Assembly (NCBI RefSeq): GCF_004962245.1
Contig: NZ_SUHQ01000013.1
Coordinates: 97,873-161,872, forward strand
Direction: 5' to 3'
Length of the DNA stretch: 64,000 bases
Source: Mesorhizobium sp.
GTDB lineage: Bacteria; Pseudomonadota; Alphaproteobacteria; Rhizobiales; Rhizobiaceae
Position numbers and translations under genes: made by a program. The stretch's first letter is position 1. Every line of letters begins with the position of its first letter. Of the stretch, positions 1 through 6,853 are shown piece after piece. The notes below the pieces were generated by a model. The model was not told the origin of the DNA and did not search any database. It saw only the letters and a program-made list of their open reading frames with translations.

Positions 1-1376
1 ACCTCGGCCTCATAGAGGTCGGCGCCAAAGTTGCGGCCAAGGTCGGCGTTCGATTTGGCAAGGCCCAGCAGCATCCTTGCGCGCGTCCCGTAAAGCCGGG
101 TCAGCCGGCGCGCCAGACGCGCATCGAGGAACGGATAGGCCGTTTTCAGTTTTGCCACTTCGGCGTCGAAGCCGCTCGCCGGGAAATCGCCGCCCGGAAG
201 CGGCGCGTTTGCTGTCCACGGCTTGCCGCGCTTGCCGAGAAACCCTTCGATCTTTTCGAGCATCGATTCAGCCAGCCGGCGGTAAGTGGTGATCTTGCCG
301 CCAAAGGCGTTGACGATCGGTGCCGTGCCCTCCCCGCCGTCGGTCTTCAGCACATAATCGCGGGTCGCTTCCTGCGCCTTCGAAGCGCCGTCATCGTAGA
401 GCGGGCGCACGGCCGAATAGGTCCAGACGATGTCCGAACGCTTGACCGGCTGCGCGAAATATTCGCTCGCTGCCGCGCACAGGTAATCGATCTCGGCGTC
501 GCTGATCTTCACGTCCTTCGGATCGCCCGGATAGTCCTGGTCGGTGGTGCCGATCAACGTGAATTCTTCCTCGTAGGGGATCGCGAAGATGATGCGGCCA
601 TCCTTGTTCTGGAAGAAATAGGCGCGCGGATCGTCGAACTTCTTGCCGATGACGATATGGCTGCCCTGTACCAGCCGGACATTGTGCACGTCGTTCAGGC
701 CGACGGTGGCGGACAGCACGCGGTCGACCCAGGGACCGGCAGCGTTAACCAAAAGCCGCGCCTTGACCTCCTCGGCGTCGCCGGTCTGCACGTCTTCCAG
801 CCTGACCGTCCAAAGCTCGCCCTCACGGCGTGCGCCGATGACCTTCGTGCGGGTTCGGATCGTTGCGCCGCGATCGGCGGCGTCGCGGGCGTTCAACGCC
901 ACCAGCCGCGCATCGTTGACCCAGCCATCGGAATATTCGAAGGCCTTTCGAAACAATGGCTTCAACGGTTTGCCGGCTGGGTCCTTTGCCATGTCCAGCG
1001 TCTTGGTCGCCGGCAGCAATTTGCGCCCGCCAATGTGGTCATAAAGGAAAAGGCCGAGCCTGATCAGCCAGGCCGGCCGCAGACCCTTGGCGTAAGGCAG
1101 CACGAAGCGCATCGGCCAGATGATATGCGGCGCGTTCTTCCAGAGAACCTCGCGCTCCATCAGCGCCTCGCGCACCAGGCGAAACTCGTAGAACTCGAGA
1201 TAGCGCAAGCCGCCATGGATCAATTTGGTCGAGCCGGAGGAGGTTCCGCTGGCCAGATCGTTCATTTCAGCAAGGAAAACCGAGAAGCCGCGCCCAACGG
1301 CATCGCGGGCGATGCCGCAGCCGTTGATTCCGCCACCAATGACGAAGATGTCATGGATCGGGGATGATACGCCCAC
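1..1376 (-). CDS. glpD: Glycerol-3-phosphate dehydrogenase (partial, C-terminus cut off by the window edge)
   Basis: This FAD enzyme oxidises glycerol-3-phosphate to dihydroxyacetone phosphate at the inner membrane and passes electrons to quinone. The reading frame is open from a GTG at 1376 to the left edge, giving 458 residues; family members are about 500, so the last few dozen are missing. Residues about 10-21 carry the Rossmann FAD motif VIGGGINGCG, followed by the SGTSSGSTKLIHGGLRYLE signature near residue 50. GTG is chosen because GGGAGAA lies just upstream. The gene follows glpR, separated by a small terminator-like hairpin and several TTCG-rich operator-like sites, which suggests repression by GlpR (inference). 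Identity is clear; only the exact start is open. Confidence 0.95.
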   Translation of the reverse strand, partial: MGVSSPIHDIFVIGGGINGCGIARDAVGRGFSVFLAEMNDLASGTSSGSTKLIHGGLRYLEFYEFRLVREALMEREVLWKNAPHIIWPMRFVLPYAKGLRPAWLIRLGLFLYDHIGGRKLLPATKTLDMAKDPAGKPLKPLFRKAFEYSDGWVNDARLVALNARDAADRGATIRTRTKVIGARREGELWTVRLEDVQTGDAEEVKARLLVNAAGPWVDRVLSATVGLNDVHNVRLVQGSHIVIGKKFDDPRAYFFQNKDGRIIFAIPYEEEFTLIGTTDQDYPGDPKDVKISDAEIDYLCAAASEYFAQPVKRSDIVWTYSAVRPLYDDGASKAQEATRDYVLKTDGGEGTAPIVNAFGGKITTYRRLAESMLEKIEGFLGKRGKPWTANAPLPGGDFPASGFDAEVAKLKTAYPFLDARLARRLTRLYGTRARMLLGLAKSNADLGRNFGADLYEAE

Positions 1377-1417
1377 AAAATTCTCCCGCGATTTCGCATT
1401 GCAGCATTTTTAGGTTT

Positions 1418-1470
1418 TTTCGAAACCGTGGCGGGATTATTTCGAAATCAGAACGAATGTCAAACGAAAT
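1418..1470 (-). promoter_or_regulatory. Putative GlpR operator cluster upstream of glpD
   Basis: The glpR-glpD spacer contains TTTCGAAA (1418-1425), ATTTCGAAAT (1439-1448), GAACGAAT (1451-1458) and AAACGAAA (1462-1469). The last three are spaced about one helical turn apart. TTCG-core half-sites in AT-rich context fit DeoR-family operators, and similar arms flank the glpR start region. Assignment to GlpR is inferred from the motif and position. Confidence 0.45.
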
Positions 1471-1480
1471 ATAAACGGCG

Positions 1481-1499
1481 AAAAGTGCCGCAACGGCAC
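1481..1499 (-). terminator. Short hairpin plus T-run after glpR
   Basis: On the minus strand GTGCCG-TTG-CGGCAC forms a perfect six-pair stem followed by TTTT, four bases after the glpR stop codon. The U-tract is short, so termination may be partial and allow some readthrough into glpD. Confidence 0.5.
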
Positions 1500-1502
1500 C
1501 CT

Positions 1503-2270
1503 CTAGGAGAGCGACGTCTCGATCAGTTGAACCTCCGCCTCCTGGCAGATCTTGCGCACCGACGGGATGCCGCAGCGATCTGTGATGAAGGTGTTGACCT
1601 GCGACAGATGGCCGATGCGGACCGGCGCTGTCCTCTCGAACTTGGTCTGGTCGGAAACGAGAATGACGTGCCGGGCGTTGGCGATGATCGCCTGCGCCAC
1701 CTTCACTTCGCGAAAATCGAAATCGAGCAGAGCGCCATCGTGATCGATCGCCGAGGCGCCGATCACCGCGTAGTCGACCTTGAACTGCCTGATGAAGTCG
1801 ACCGCCGCCTCGCCGACGACGCCACCGTCGGAGCCGCGCACGACACCGCCGGCAATAACAACTTCAATGGAAGGATATATGCGCATCCTATTGGCAACGT
1901 TAATGTTATTGGTGATGACCATCAATCCGGCATGATCAAGAAGCGCCTTGCTGACCGACTCCGTCGTGGTGCCGATATTGATGAACAGCGAGGCGTTGTC
2001 CGGGATCAGCCTGGCTGCTGCGCGGCCGATCGCCTCCTTCTCCTCGGCGGCGATCTTGCGCCGGGCCTCATACTCCATATTCTCGATACCGGACGGAAAC
2101 AGCGCCCCGCCATGGATGCGGGAGAGCAGCCGCTGGTCGCACAGATCATTGAGATCCTTGCGAATGGTCTGCGGTGTCACGTTGAAATGCGTTGCCAGGT
2201 CGTCGACCAGCACGCGGCCATGGTCCTTGGCCATCTGGATGATTTCGGAATGACGCGGCGACAGATACAT
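1503..2270 (-). CDS. glpR: DeoR/GlpR family transcriptional regulator
   Basis: A 255-residue repressor of the DeoR family, presumably controlling glycerol-3-phosphate use. Residues 1-60 form the winged helix-turn-helix, with the family signature VTPQTIRKDLNDLCDQ and the wing RIHGGA. The remainder is the DeoR sugar-phosphate sensor domain, including NIGTTTESVSKALL near residue 95. Length is typical. It lies immediately upstream of glpD in the same orientation, the usual rhizobial arrangement. A 9-bp inverted repeat before its start suggests autoregulation. Family is certain; the glp ligand is inferred from the neighbour. Confidence 0.88.
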   Translation of the reverse strand: MYLSPRHSEIIQMAKDHGRVLVDDLATHFNVTPQTIRKDLNDLCDQRLLSRIHGGALFPSGIENMEYEARRKIAAEEKEAIGRAAARLIPDNASLFINIGTTTESVSKALLDHAGLMVITNNINVANRMRIYPSIEVVIAGGVVRGSDGGVVGEAAVDFIRQFKVDYAVIGASAIDHDGALLDFDFREVKVAQAIIANARHVILVSDQTKFERTAPVRIGHLSQVNTFITDRCGIPSVRKICQEAEVQLIETSLS

Positions 2271-2285
2271 CAGGGAAGCTCCCGT

Positions 2286-2318
2286 TTTCGTTTTTCTTGT
2301 CTATATCGGAAAACGAAA
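2286..2318 (-). promoter_or_regulatory. Inverted repeat, putative GlpR operator before glpR
   Basis: TTTCGTTTT (2286-2294) and AAAACGAAA (2310-2318) are perfect 9-bp inverted arms separated by 15 bp, ending 16 bp upstream of the glpR ATG. The same TTCG core occurs between glpR and glpD. This fits a DeoR-family operator; binding by GlpR itself is inferred. Confidence 0.55.
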
Positions 2319-2397
2319 GTGATGAAAAGGCATAAGCCGGCTAATGAAAATTGTGTGGCCGCAAAGGCAAACCTCAACGCAGCTATGCCGGCCCCAT

Positions 2398-3810
2398 TCA
2401 AGTCAGGTCGCGGGCAATTTCGGTGACGACCTCGAAAGCGGTGTCGATGTCCGCCGCAGTCGTGTCGAACTGGCCGACCTGAAAGCGGATCGCGACCTGG
2501 CCGTCCACCCGTGTCTGTGTCAGGTAAATGCGGCCATCGTCGTTGATCGCATTGACCAGCCGTAGATTGTGTTCGTCCAAATCGTCGGCTTCGGCCACCA
2601 CGTGCCGGAACGAAAACAGCGACAGCATTGGCTCCGTGACGATCTCGAAATCCGGTTCCCTGCCCAGCCGCGCGGCAAGGCCTTCGCTCCAGGCGACATG
2701 GTTGCGGATCATCGTTCGCAGATTTTCCAGCCCGTGGGCGCGCAACAGAAACCACAGTTTCAGTGCGCGAAAGCGCCGCCCGAGCGGCACCGACCATTCG
2801 GAATAGTTGATGATGCCGTCGCGCCCATGCGTCTTCAGGTAATCTGGCTTGATGGCGAGCGTCCGCACCAGGTCTTCGGGCCGGCGGATGAACTGCATCG
2901 AGCAGTCGAACTGCGCGCCCAGCCATTTGTGCGGGTTGAAGACGATGGAATCCGCATGCTCTACGCCCGCCCAGAAATGCCGGTACTCCGGGCAGATCAT
3001 CGCCGACCCGGCCCACGCGGCATCGACATGCAGATAGAGCCCGTAGCGTTTCGCCACTGCCGCGACATCGGCGATATCATCCGTGCCGCCGGTGCTGGTA
3101 CCGCCGACGCAAGCGACAATGCCGGCCGGCAGCATGCCAGCTTCCCGGTCGGCGACGATTGCCGCCTCAAGCGCTGCAACATCCATGGCGCGGAAGCGGC
3201 CGACAGCGGGAATGCGCACGAGATTCTCCTCGCCGATACCCGACACCCATATCGCCCGGTCGATCGAGGTATGGACCTGGTCGGAGGAATAGACGCGCAA
3301 TATCGGCTGGCCTTGCAGACCCTTCTTGTTGCCCTGCCAGTCGAGCGCGCGCTCGCGCATGGTCAGCACGGCGGCAAGCGTCGCCGATGATGCCGAATCC
3401 TGGATGACGCCGGAAAACCCTTCCGGCAGGCCGAGCGCCTGCCGCATCCAGTCGACGACGCGTGTCTCGAGCTCGGTCGCTGCCGGCGAGGTCTGCCAGA
3501 GCATGCATTGCGCGGCCATCGCCGAGACCAGATACTCGGCCACCACTGAGACCGGTGCGGCATTGGCCGGGAAATAGGCGAAGAAGCGTGGATGCTGCCA
3601 GTGCGTCATGCCCGGCAGGATTTTTTGCTCGAAGTCGGCGAAGATCGCCTGCATCGGTTCCGCCGCTTCAGGCGGCGAAGTCTCTATGCTCCTAAAGATG
3701 TCACCCGGCTCGACCAGCGGCCGCACCGGTCTTTCGCGCAGAGAGTTGCGATAGTCGGCGCCCCAATCCGCGGCGCGCCGCGACCACTGCCGGAAATCAT
3801 CGTTGTTCAT
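2398..3810 (-). CDS. Pyridoxal-phosphate-dependent group II decarboxylase (aromatic-L-amino-acid decarboxylase-like)
   Basis: A 470-residue fold-type I PLP decarboxylase. The cofactor lysine is K295 in FNPHKWLG, and HVDAAWAG (261-268) is the PLP-ring-stacking and aspartate region. The N-terminal part (W71-HPRFFAYFPAN) matches the substrate pocket of aromatic amino acid decarboxylases, and overall length is the family norm. It would release CO2 from an aromatic amino acid such as tryptophan, tyrosine, phenylalanine or DOPA; the sequence alone does not fix the substrate. It sits between glpR and the Anbu cluster in the same orientation, with 127 bp to glpR, and no functional link is apparent. 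Confidence 0.85.
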   Translation of the reverse strand: MNNDDFRQWSRRAADWGADYRNSLRERPVRPLVEPGDIFRSIETSPPEAAEPMQAIFADFEQKILPGMTHWQHPRFFAYFPANAAPVSVVAEYLVSAMAAQCMLWQTSPAATELETRVVDWMRQALGLPEGFSGVIQDSASSATLAAVLTMRERALDWQGNKKGLQGQPILRVYSSDQVHTSIDRAIWVSGIGEENLVRIPAVGRFRAMDVAALEAAIVADREAGMLPAGIVACVGGTSTGGTDDIADVAAVAKRYGLYLHVDAAWAGSAMICPEYRHFWAGVEHADSIVFNPHKWLGAQFDCSMQFIRRPEDLVRTLAIKPDYLKTHGRDGIINYSEWSVPLGRRFRALKLWFLLRAHGLENLRTMIRNHVAWSEGLAARLGREPDFEIVTEPMLSLFSFRHVVAEADDLDEHNLRLVNAINDDGRIYLTQTRVDGQVAIRFQVGQFDTTAADIDTAFEVVTEIARDLT

Positions 3811-3865
3811 CGCACCTCCGGAATTGTGCGCCTACCGTCGCTGCGCGCTTGCGAAAGATGGGCCG

Positions 3866-4597
3866 CTACTCGGGAAAATCCGGCAGGCTCGCAAAGGCAG
3901 CCTTCAGCGCGCTCGACCAGCCGTCCGAAATGGTGCGGTAGTATTGATCGTCCTGGGCTATCCGCTTCTTCAGACTGACCTTGAAGGCGTCCTTTTCGTA
4001 GAACAGCAGATCGAGCGGCAGACCAACCGACAGGTTCGATTTCAGCGTCGAATCGAACGACACCAGCAGCAGTTTCACCGTCTCGGCGAAGCTCATCGTC
4101 TTTTCATAGGCACGGATGATGATCGGCTTGCCGTATTTGGTCTCGCCGATCTGGAAAAACGGCGTGTCGTCGGTCGACTCGATGAAATTGCCTTCCGGAT
4201 AGATCATGAACAGCCGCGGCGCGCTGCCCTTGATCTGTCCACCAAGGATGAAGGAGGCATTGAAATAGGAATCCGCCTTGTCGCCCGACGGCGACGAACT
4301 GGCGATGACTTCCTTGACGGTGTCGCCGACCATCCGCACCGTCTGGTACATGGAGGGCGTTTCGAGCAGTGTCGCGTGGCGATCACCAATTGCCTTGGTG
4401 CGCTCGTCGAGCAGGCTGACGACGGCCTGCGTCGTCGCCAGATTCCCGGCCGACATCAGCACGATAACGCGCTCGCCCGGTTCCTCCCAGACATGCATCT
4501 TCTTGAAGGTCGAGATCGAATCCATGCCGGCATTGGTGCGCGTGTCCGACATGAACACGAGCCCGCGATCGATCTTCAGGCCGACGCAATAGGTCAT
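3866..4597 (-). CDS. Anbu-type proteasome-like peptidase (ancestral beta subunit)
   Basis: A 243-residue member of the Ntn-hydrolase proteasome beta family. The protein begins M-T-Y, so Thr2 becomes the N-terminal nucleophile after Met removal, as in HslV and the proteasome. MSDTRTNAG (16-24) contains the conserved aspartate, and a later segment reads VIVLMSAGNLATTQ. It is the last gene of a leftward cluster with transglutaminase-like, alpha-E and permuted ATP-grasp genes. That is the recognised Anbu neighbourhood and separates it from HslV, which accompanies HslU. No AAA unfoldase is present here. Its substrates are unknown; a link to ATP-grasp peptide ligation products is only a hypothesis. 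Confidence 0.85.
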   Translation of the reverse strand: MTYCVGLKIDRGLVFMSDTRTNAGMDSISTFKKMHVWEEPGERVIVLMSAGNLATTQAVVSLLDERTKAIGDRHATLLETPSMYQTVRMVGDTVKEVIASSSPSGDKADSYFNASFILGGQIKGSAPRLFMIYPEGNFIESTDDTPFFQIGETKYGKPIIIRAYEKTMSFAETVKLLLVSFDSTLKSNLSVGLPLDLLFYEKDAFKVSLKKRIAQDDQYYRTISDGWSSALKAAFASLPDFPE

Positions 4598-4627
4598 CGA
4601 ATCTCTTTGCCAGCAATCCTGCCGGGA

Positions 4628-5422
4628 TTACTGCTCCACCGTAACGGTGACCGCAAGCTGTTCTTCCGCTTGTCCAAGTCGAATTCCCGACACCGGCATG
4701 GCGTCGCGGTAATCGCGGCCGGTCGCCACCCTTACATAGCGTTCGTCGGGCGAAATGCCGTTGGCGACGTCGAACGCGACCCAGCCGAGGCCCGCAACAT
4801 GCGCCTCGGCCCACGCATGGCTTGCCGCCTGCTCGACCGACGCATCCATCATCAGGTAACCGCTGACGTAGCGGGCCGGAAACCCCATGGCACGCGCGGC
4901 GGCGGCAAAGATGTGGCTGTGGTCCTGGCAGACGCCGGTCTTGAGCGCCAGCGCATCCTCGGCCGGCGTCGCCGCGTTGGTGGTACCTGGCGTATAGGCG
5001 ACGCGTTCGCCGATCACGGCCATCAGCCGGTGCAGTCTTTCGATATCGGTCCCCTCGCTAACCGAGGCCGCGAGTTCGCGAATGCCGCTGCCGATCATGG
5101 TCAACGGCGTTTCATGGCCAAACAGCCAGAGCGGCGCAAATCCCTGATGTGGCCCGGAGACGCCAGCGGTATCGCGTGTCACCACCTCGCCTGATGCCTG
5201 GACGGTGATGAAATCGCGCTCGCCTTCAACACTCAACAGCCGCGTGTCATTGCCAAAATGATCGGTGAAGCGCACTTCCTCGCGCGCCCCTTCGATCTTC
5301 AGCGCCCAGGACAAAACGGTCTGCGTCGATCCGCTGACCGGAAGCAGCCGCAGCCGCTGCAACAGATAGTGCACCGGCGCATCATAGCGGTATTCGGTCC
5401 GGTGGGTGATTTTCAGCCGCAT
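4628..5422 (-). CDS. Transglutaminase-like cysteine peptidase of the Anbu cluster
   Basis: A 264-residue protein with a bacterial transglutaminase-like N-terminal beta region (residues 1-90) and a papain-like transglutaminase core. The triad is visible as C165 (GVCQDHSH), H202 (SHAWAEAH) and D218 (FDVANG). Such enzymes cleave or transfer at amide bonds. The start at 5422 is chosen because TGAGGAAGCC precedes ATG and the upstream gene stops 7 bp away. A longer in-frame extension to 5506 would overlap that gene and lacks homology-like sequence. Translational coupling with the alpha-E gene is likely. No signal peptide is seen. Confidence 0.88.
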   Translation of the reverse strand: MRLKITHRTEYRYDAPVHYLLQRLRLLPVSGSTQTVLSWALKIEGAREEVRFTDHFGNDTRLLSVEGERDFITVQASGEVVTRDTAGVSGPHQGFAPLWLFGHETPLTMIGSGIRELAASVSEGTDIERLHRLMAVIGERVAYTPGTTNAATPAEDALALKTGVCQDHSHIFAAAARAMGFPARYVSGYLMMDASVEQAASHAWAEAHVAGLGWVAFDVANGISPDERYVRVATGRDYRDAMPVSGIRLGQAEEQLAVTVTVEQ

Positions 5423-5429
5423 GGCTTCC

Positions 5430-6371
5430 TCAATAGAATCGATAGTCCTGCGCGATCTCGTCGCCGAGCCTAGTGTTGTCGCGAATGAAATTGGCCAGGA
5501 ATTCATGCAGGCCGGCGTCGAATATGTCCTTGATCGACCCAGCCGTCAGCATGGCCTGGGTCTTGCCGGCGGTCACATGACAGGCATGGCGCTCGCCATA
5601 ATCGTCGCCCAGGAATCTGAGATGCTCCGTCAGAAAACGATAGCAGAAGGTCAGCGAACGCGGCATACGGACATTGAGGATCAGATAGTCGGCGATGTTG
5701 CTCGGCTTGTAGTCGGCCTCATAGACCCAGCGATAGGAACGGTGCGCCGACACCGAACGCAGGATCGATTCCCACTGGTAGTTGTCGAGCGTCGAACCGA
5801 CCCACGAGATCGACGGCAACAGCACGTAGTACTTCACGTCCAGGATGCGTGCGGTGTTGTCGGCGCGCTCGACATAGGTGCCGAGCTGCGAGAAATCGAA
5901 GATCTCGTTGCGCAGCATGGTGCCGTAGAACGAGCCGCGGATCAGTGCCGTTTCGCGCTTGATCGCGTCGAGGACGCTGGGCAGGTCGCGTTCGTCGATC
6001 GGCCTGGCCAGCATCCGCTTCAGTGACATCCAGGCCTCGTTGATGCTTTCCCAGGTTTCGCGTGTCAGCGCGGTGCGCACCATGCGGGCGTTGTTGCGGG
6101 CCGTCTCGATCGACGCCATTGTGCTTGACGGGTTCGATGTGTCGCGCAACAGGAAATCTGCGACGTTGGCGGCCGTATAGTCCTGATATTTCTGCGTGAA
6201 GGCGACGTCCGAACCGGCGCTGAGCAGCACCGAATTCCATTCCTCCGAGGCGTTCTGGGTGCGGGTCAGCGCCATGCGCAGCCCGGCATCGACCAGCCGC
6301 GCCATGTTTTCCGCCCGCTCGATGTAGCGGTTCATCCAGTAGAGCCCGTTGGCGGTGCGGCCGAGAAGCAT
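5430..6371 (-). CDS. Alpha-E domain protein (DUF403)
   Basis: A 313-residue, predominantly helical protein of the alpha-E family. It begins with the signature MLLGRTANGLYWMNRYIERAENMARL and contains the second hallmark FSQLGTYVERADNTARILD near residue 170. The family is defined by genomic association with ATP-grasp and transglutaminase genes; a biochemical role is not established, though a role in peptide-ligase systems has been proposed. It overlaps nothing and is followed after 7 bp by the transglutaminase gene. A heptamer repeat array lies 27 bp upstream of its start, so its transcription or translation may be affected by the inserted cassette. Confidence 0.88.
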   Translation of the reverse strand: MLLGRTANGLYWMNRYIERAENMARLVDAGLRMALTRTQNASEEWNSVLLSAGSDVAFTQKYQDYTAANVADFLLRDTSNPSSTMASIETARNNARMVRTALTRETWESINEAWMSLKRMLARPIDERDLPSVLDAIKRETALIRGSFYGTMLRNEIFDFSQLGTYVERADNTARILDVKYYVLLPSISWVGSTLDNYQWESILRSVSAHRSYRWVYEADYKPSNIADYLILNVRMPRSLTFCYRFLTEHLRFLGDDYGERHACHVTAGKTQAMLTAGSIKDIFDAGLHEFLANFIRDNTRLGDEIAQDYRFY

Positions 6372-6397
6372 GTCAACGTGCCTCGATGTCGAGTGAG

Positions 6398-6426
6398 TAG
6401 CGAATAGGGAATAGCGAATAGGGGAA
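6398..6426 (+). repeat. Left heptamer array TAGSGAA flanking the four-helix-bundle gene
   Basis: Four contiguous units read on the plus strand: TAGCGAA (6398), TAGGGAA (6405), TAGCGAA (6412), TAGGGGAA (6419). A matching array in opposite orientation lies at 6816-6851 on the other side of the small gene, so the two could pair in RNA or single-stranded DNA. Confidence 0.85.
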
Positions 6427-6434
6427 AAAGGATT

Positions 6435-6815
6435 TCATGACTTTTGTTGCAAGCTCCTGATCATCGAACGCAACATTTTCCCAATCTCCTCGGCCTGACC
6501 AAGTAAACGAATCACCTCTTTCTCGACCATCAAGCCCACTCTTCCGGACAGGATCAGGTGCGTTTCCAATTCTTTGAGAGAGCCTTGCGCAAAGCGCAGA
6601 AATTGAATGAAAGCTCCCGTATTTTCTCGTCCGTGCCCCTCCGCGATGTTTGCTGGGATTGACGCCGCCGAGCGCCTTATCTGAGAGGTCATTCCGTATG
6701 CTTCTTTGTTCGGGAACGCTGTCGTCACGGAATAGCATTCTACCGCCAATTCGATGGCTGCCTTCCAAACAATCAGGTCCCTGTAAGAATTGATCGCCGT
6801 CGCGCACCCCCTCAT
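6435..6815 (-). CDS. Four-helix-bundle protein (S23/IVP-like, TIGR02436 family)
   Basis: A 126-residue protein with the family hallmarks NSYRDLIVWKAAIELAVE (residues 9-26) and SQIRRSAASIPANIAEGHGR (44-63), then GAFIQFLRFAQGSLKELET. The family includes proteins encoded in 23S rRNA intervening sequences, and the Avd accessory protein of diversity-generating retroelements is related. No reverse transcriptase or variable repeat is nearby. The gene splits the otherwise compact Anbu operon and is bracketed by inverted heptamer arrays; the unit AATAGGGAA directly before the ATG is the only plausible Shine-Dalgarno. Product function is unknown. The call to family is strong from motifs. Confidence 0.85.
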   Translation of the reverse strand: MRGCATAINSYRDLIVWKAAIELAVECYSVTTAFPNKEAYGMTSQIRRSAASIPANIAEGHGRENTGAFIQFLRFAQGSLKELETHLILSGRVGLMVEKEVIRLLGQAEEIGKMLRSMIRSLQQKS

Positions 6816-6851
6816 TTCCCTATTCGCTATGCGCTATTCCCTATTTCCCTA
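6816..6851 (-). repeat. Right heptamer array, inverted relative to the left one
   Basis: On the minus strand the units are TAGGGAA (6851-6845), a single A, TAGGGAA (6843-6837), TAGCGCA, TAGCGAA and TAGGGAA, ending exactly at the ATG of the four-helix-bundle gene. The array begins two bases after the stop codon of the ATP-grasp gene. It pairs with the left array in inverted orientation. Confidence 0.85.
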
Positions 6852-6853
6852 CT

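Noticed and set aside
657..1367. Long plus-strand open frame opposite glpD
   Set aside because: It is the antisense shadow of glpD. The translation has no recognisable motifs and high arginine and proline, while the minus frame gives GlpD.
6398..6851. Heptamer arrays as a CRISPR array
   Set aside because: Units are 7 bp, contiguous and without unique spacers, and no cas gene is present.
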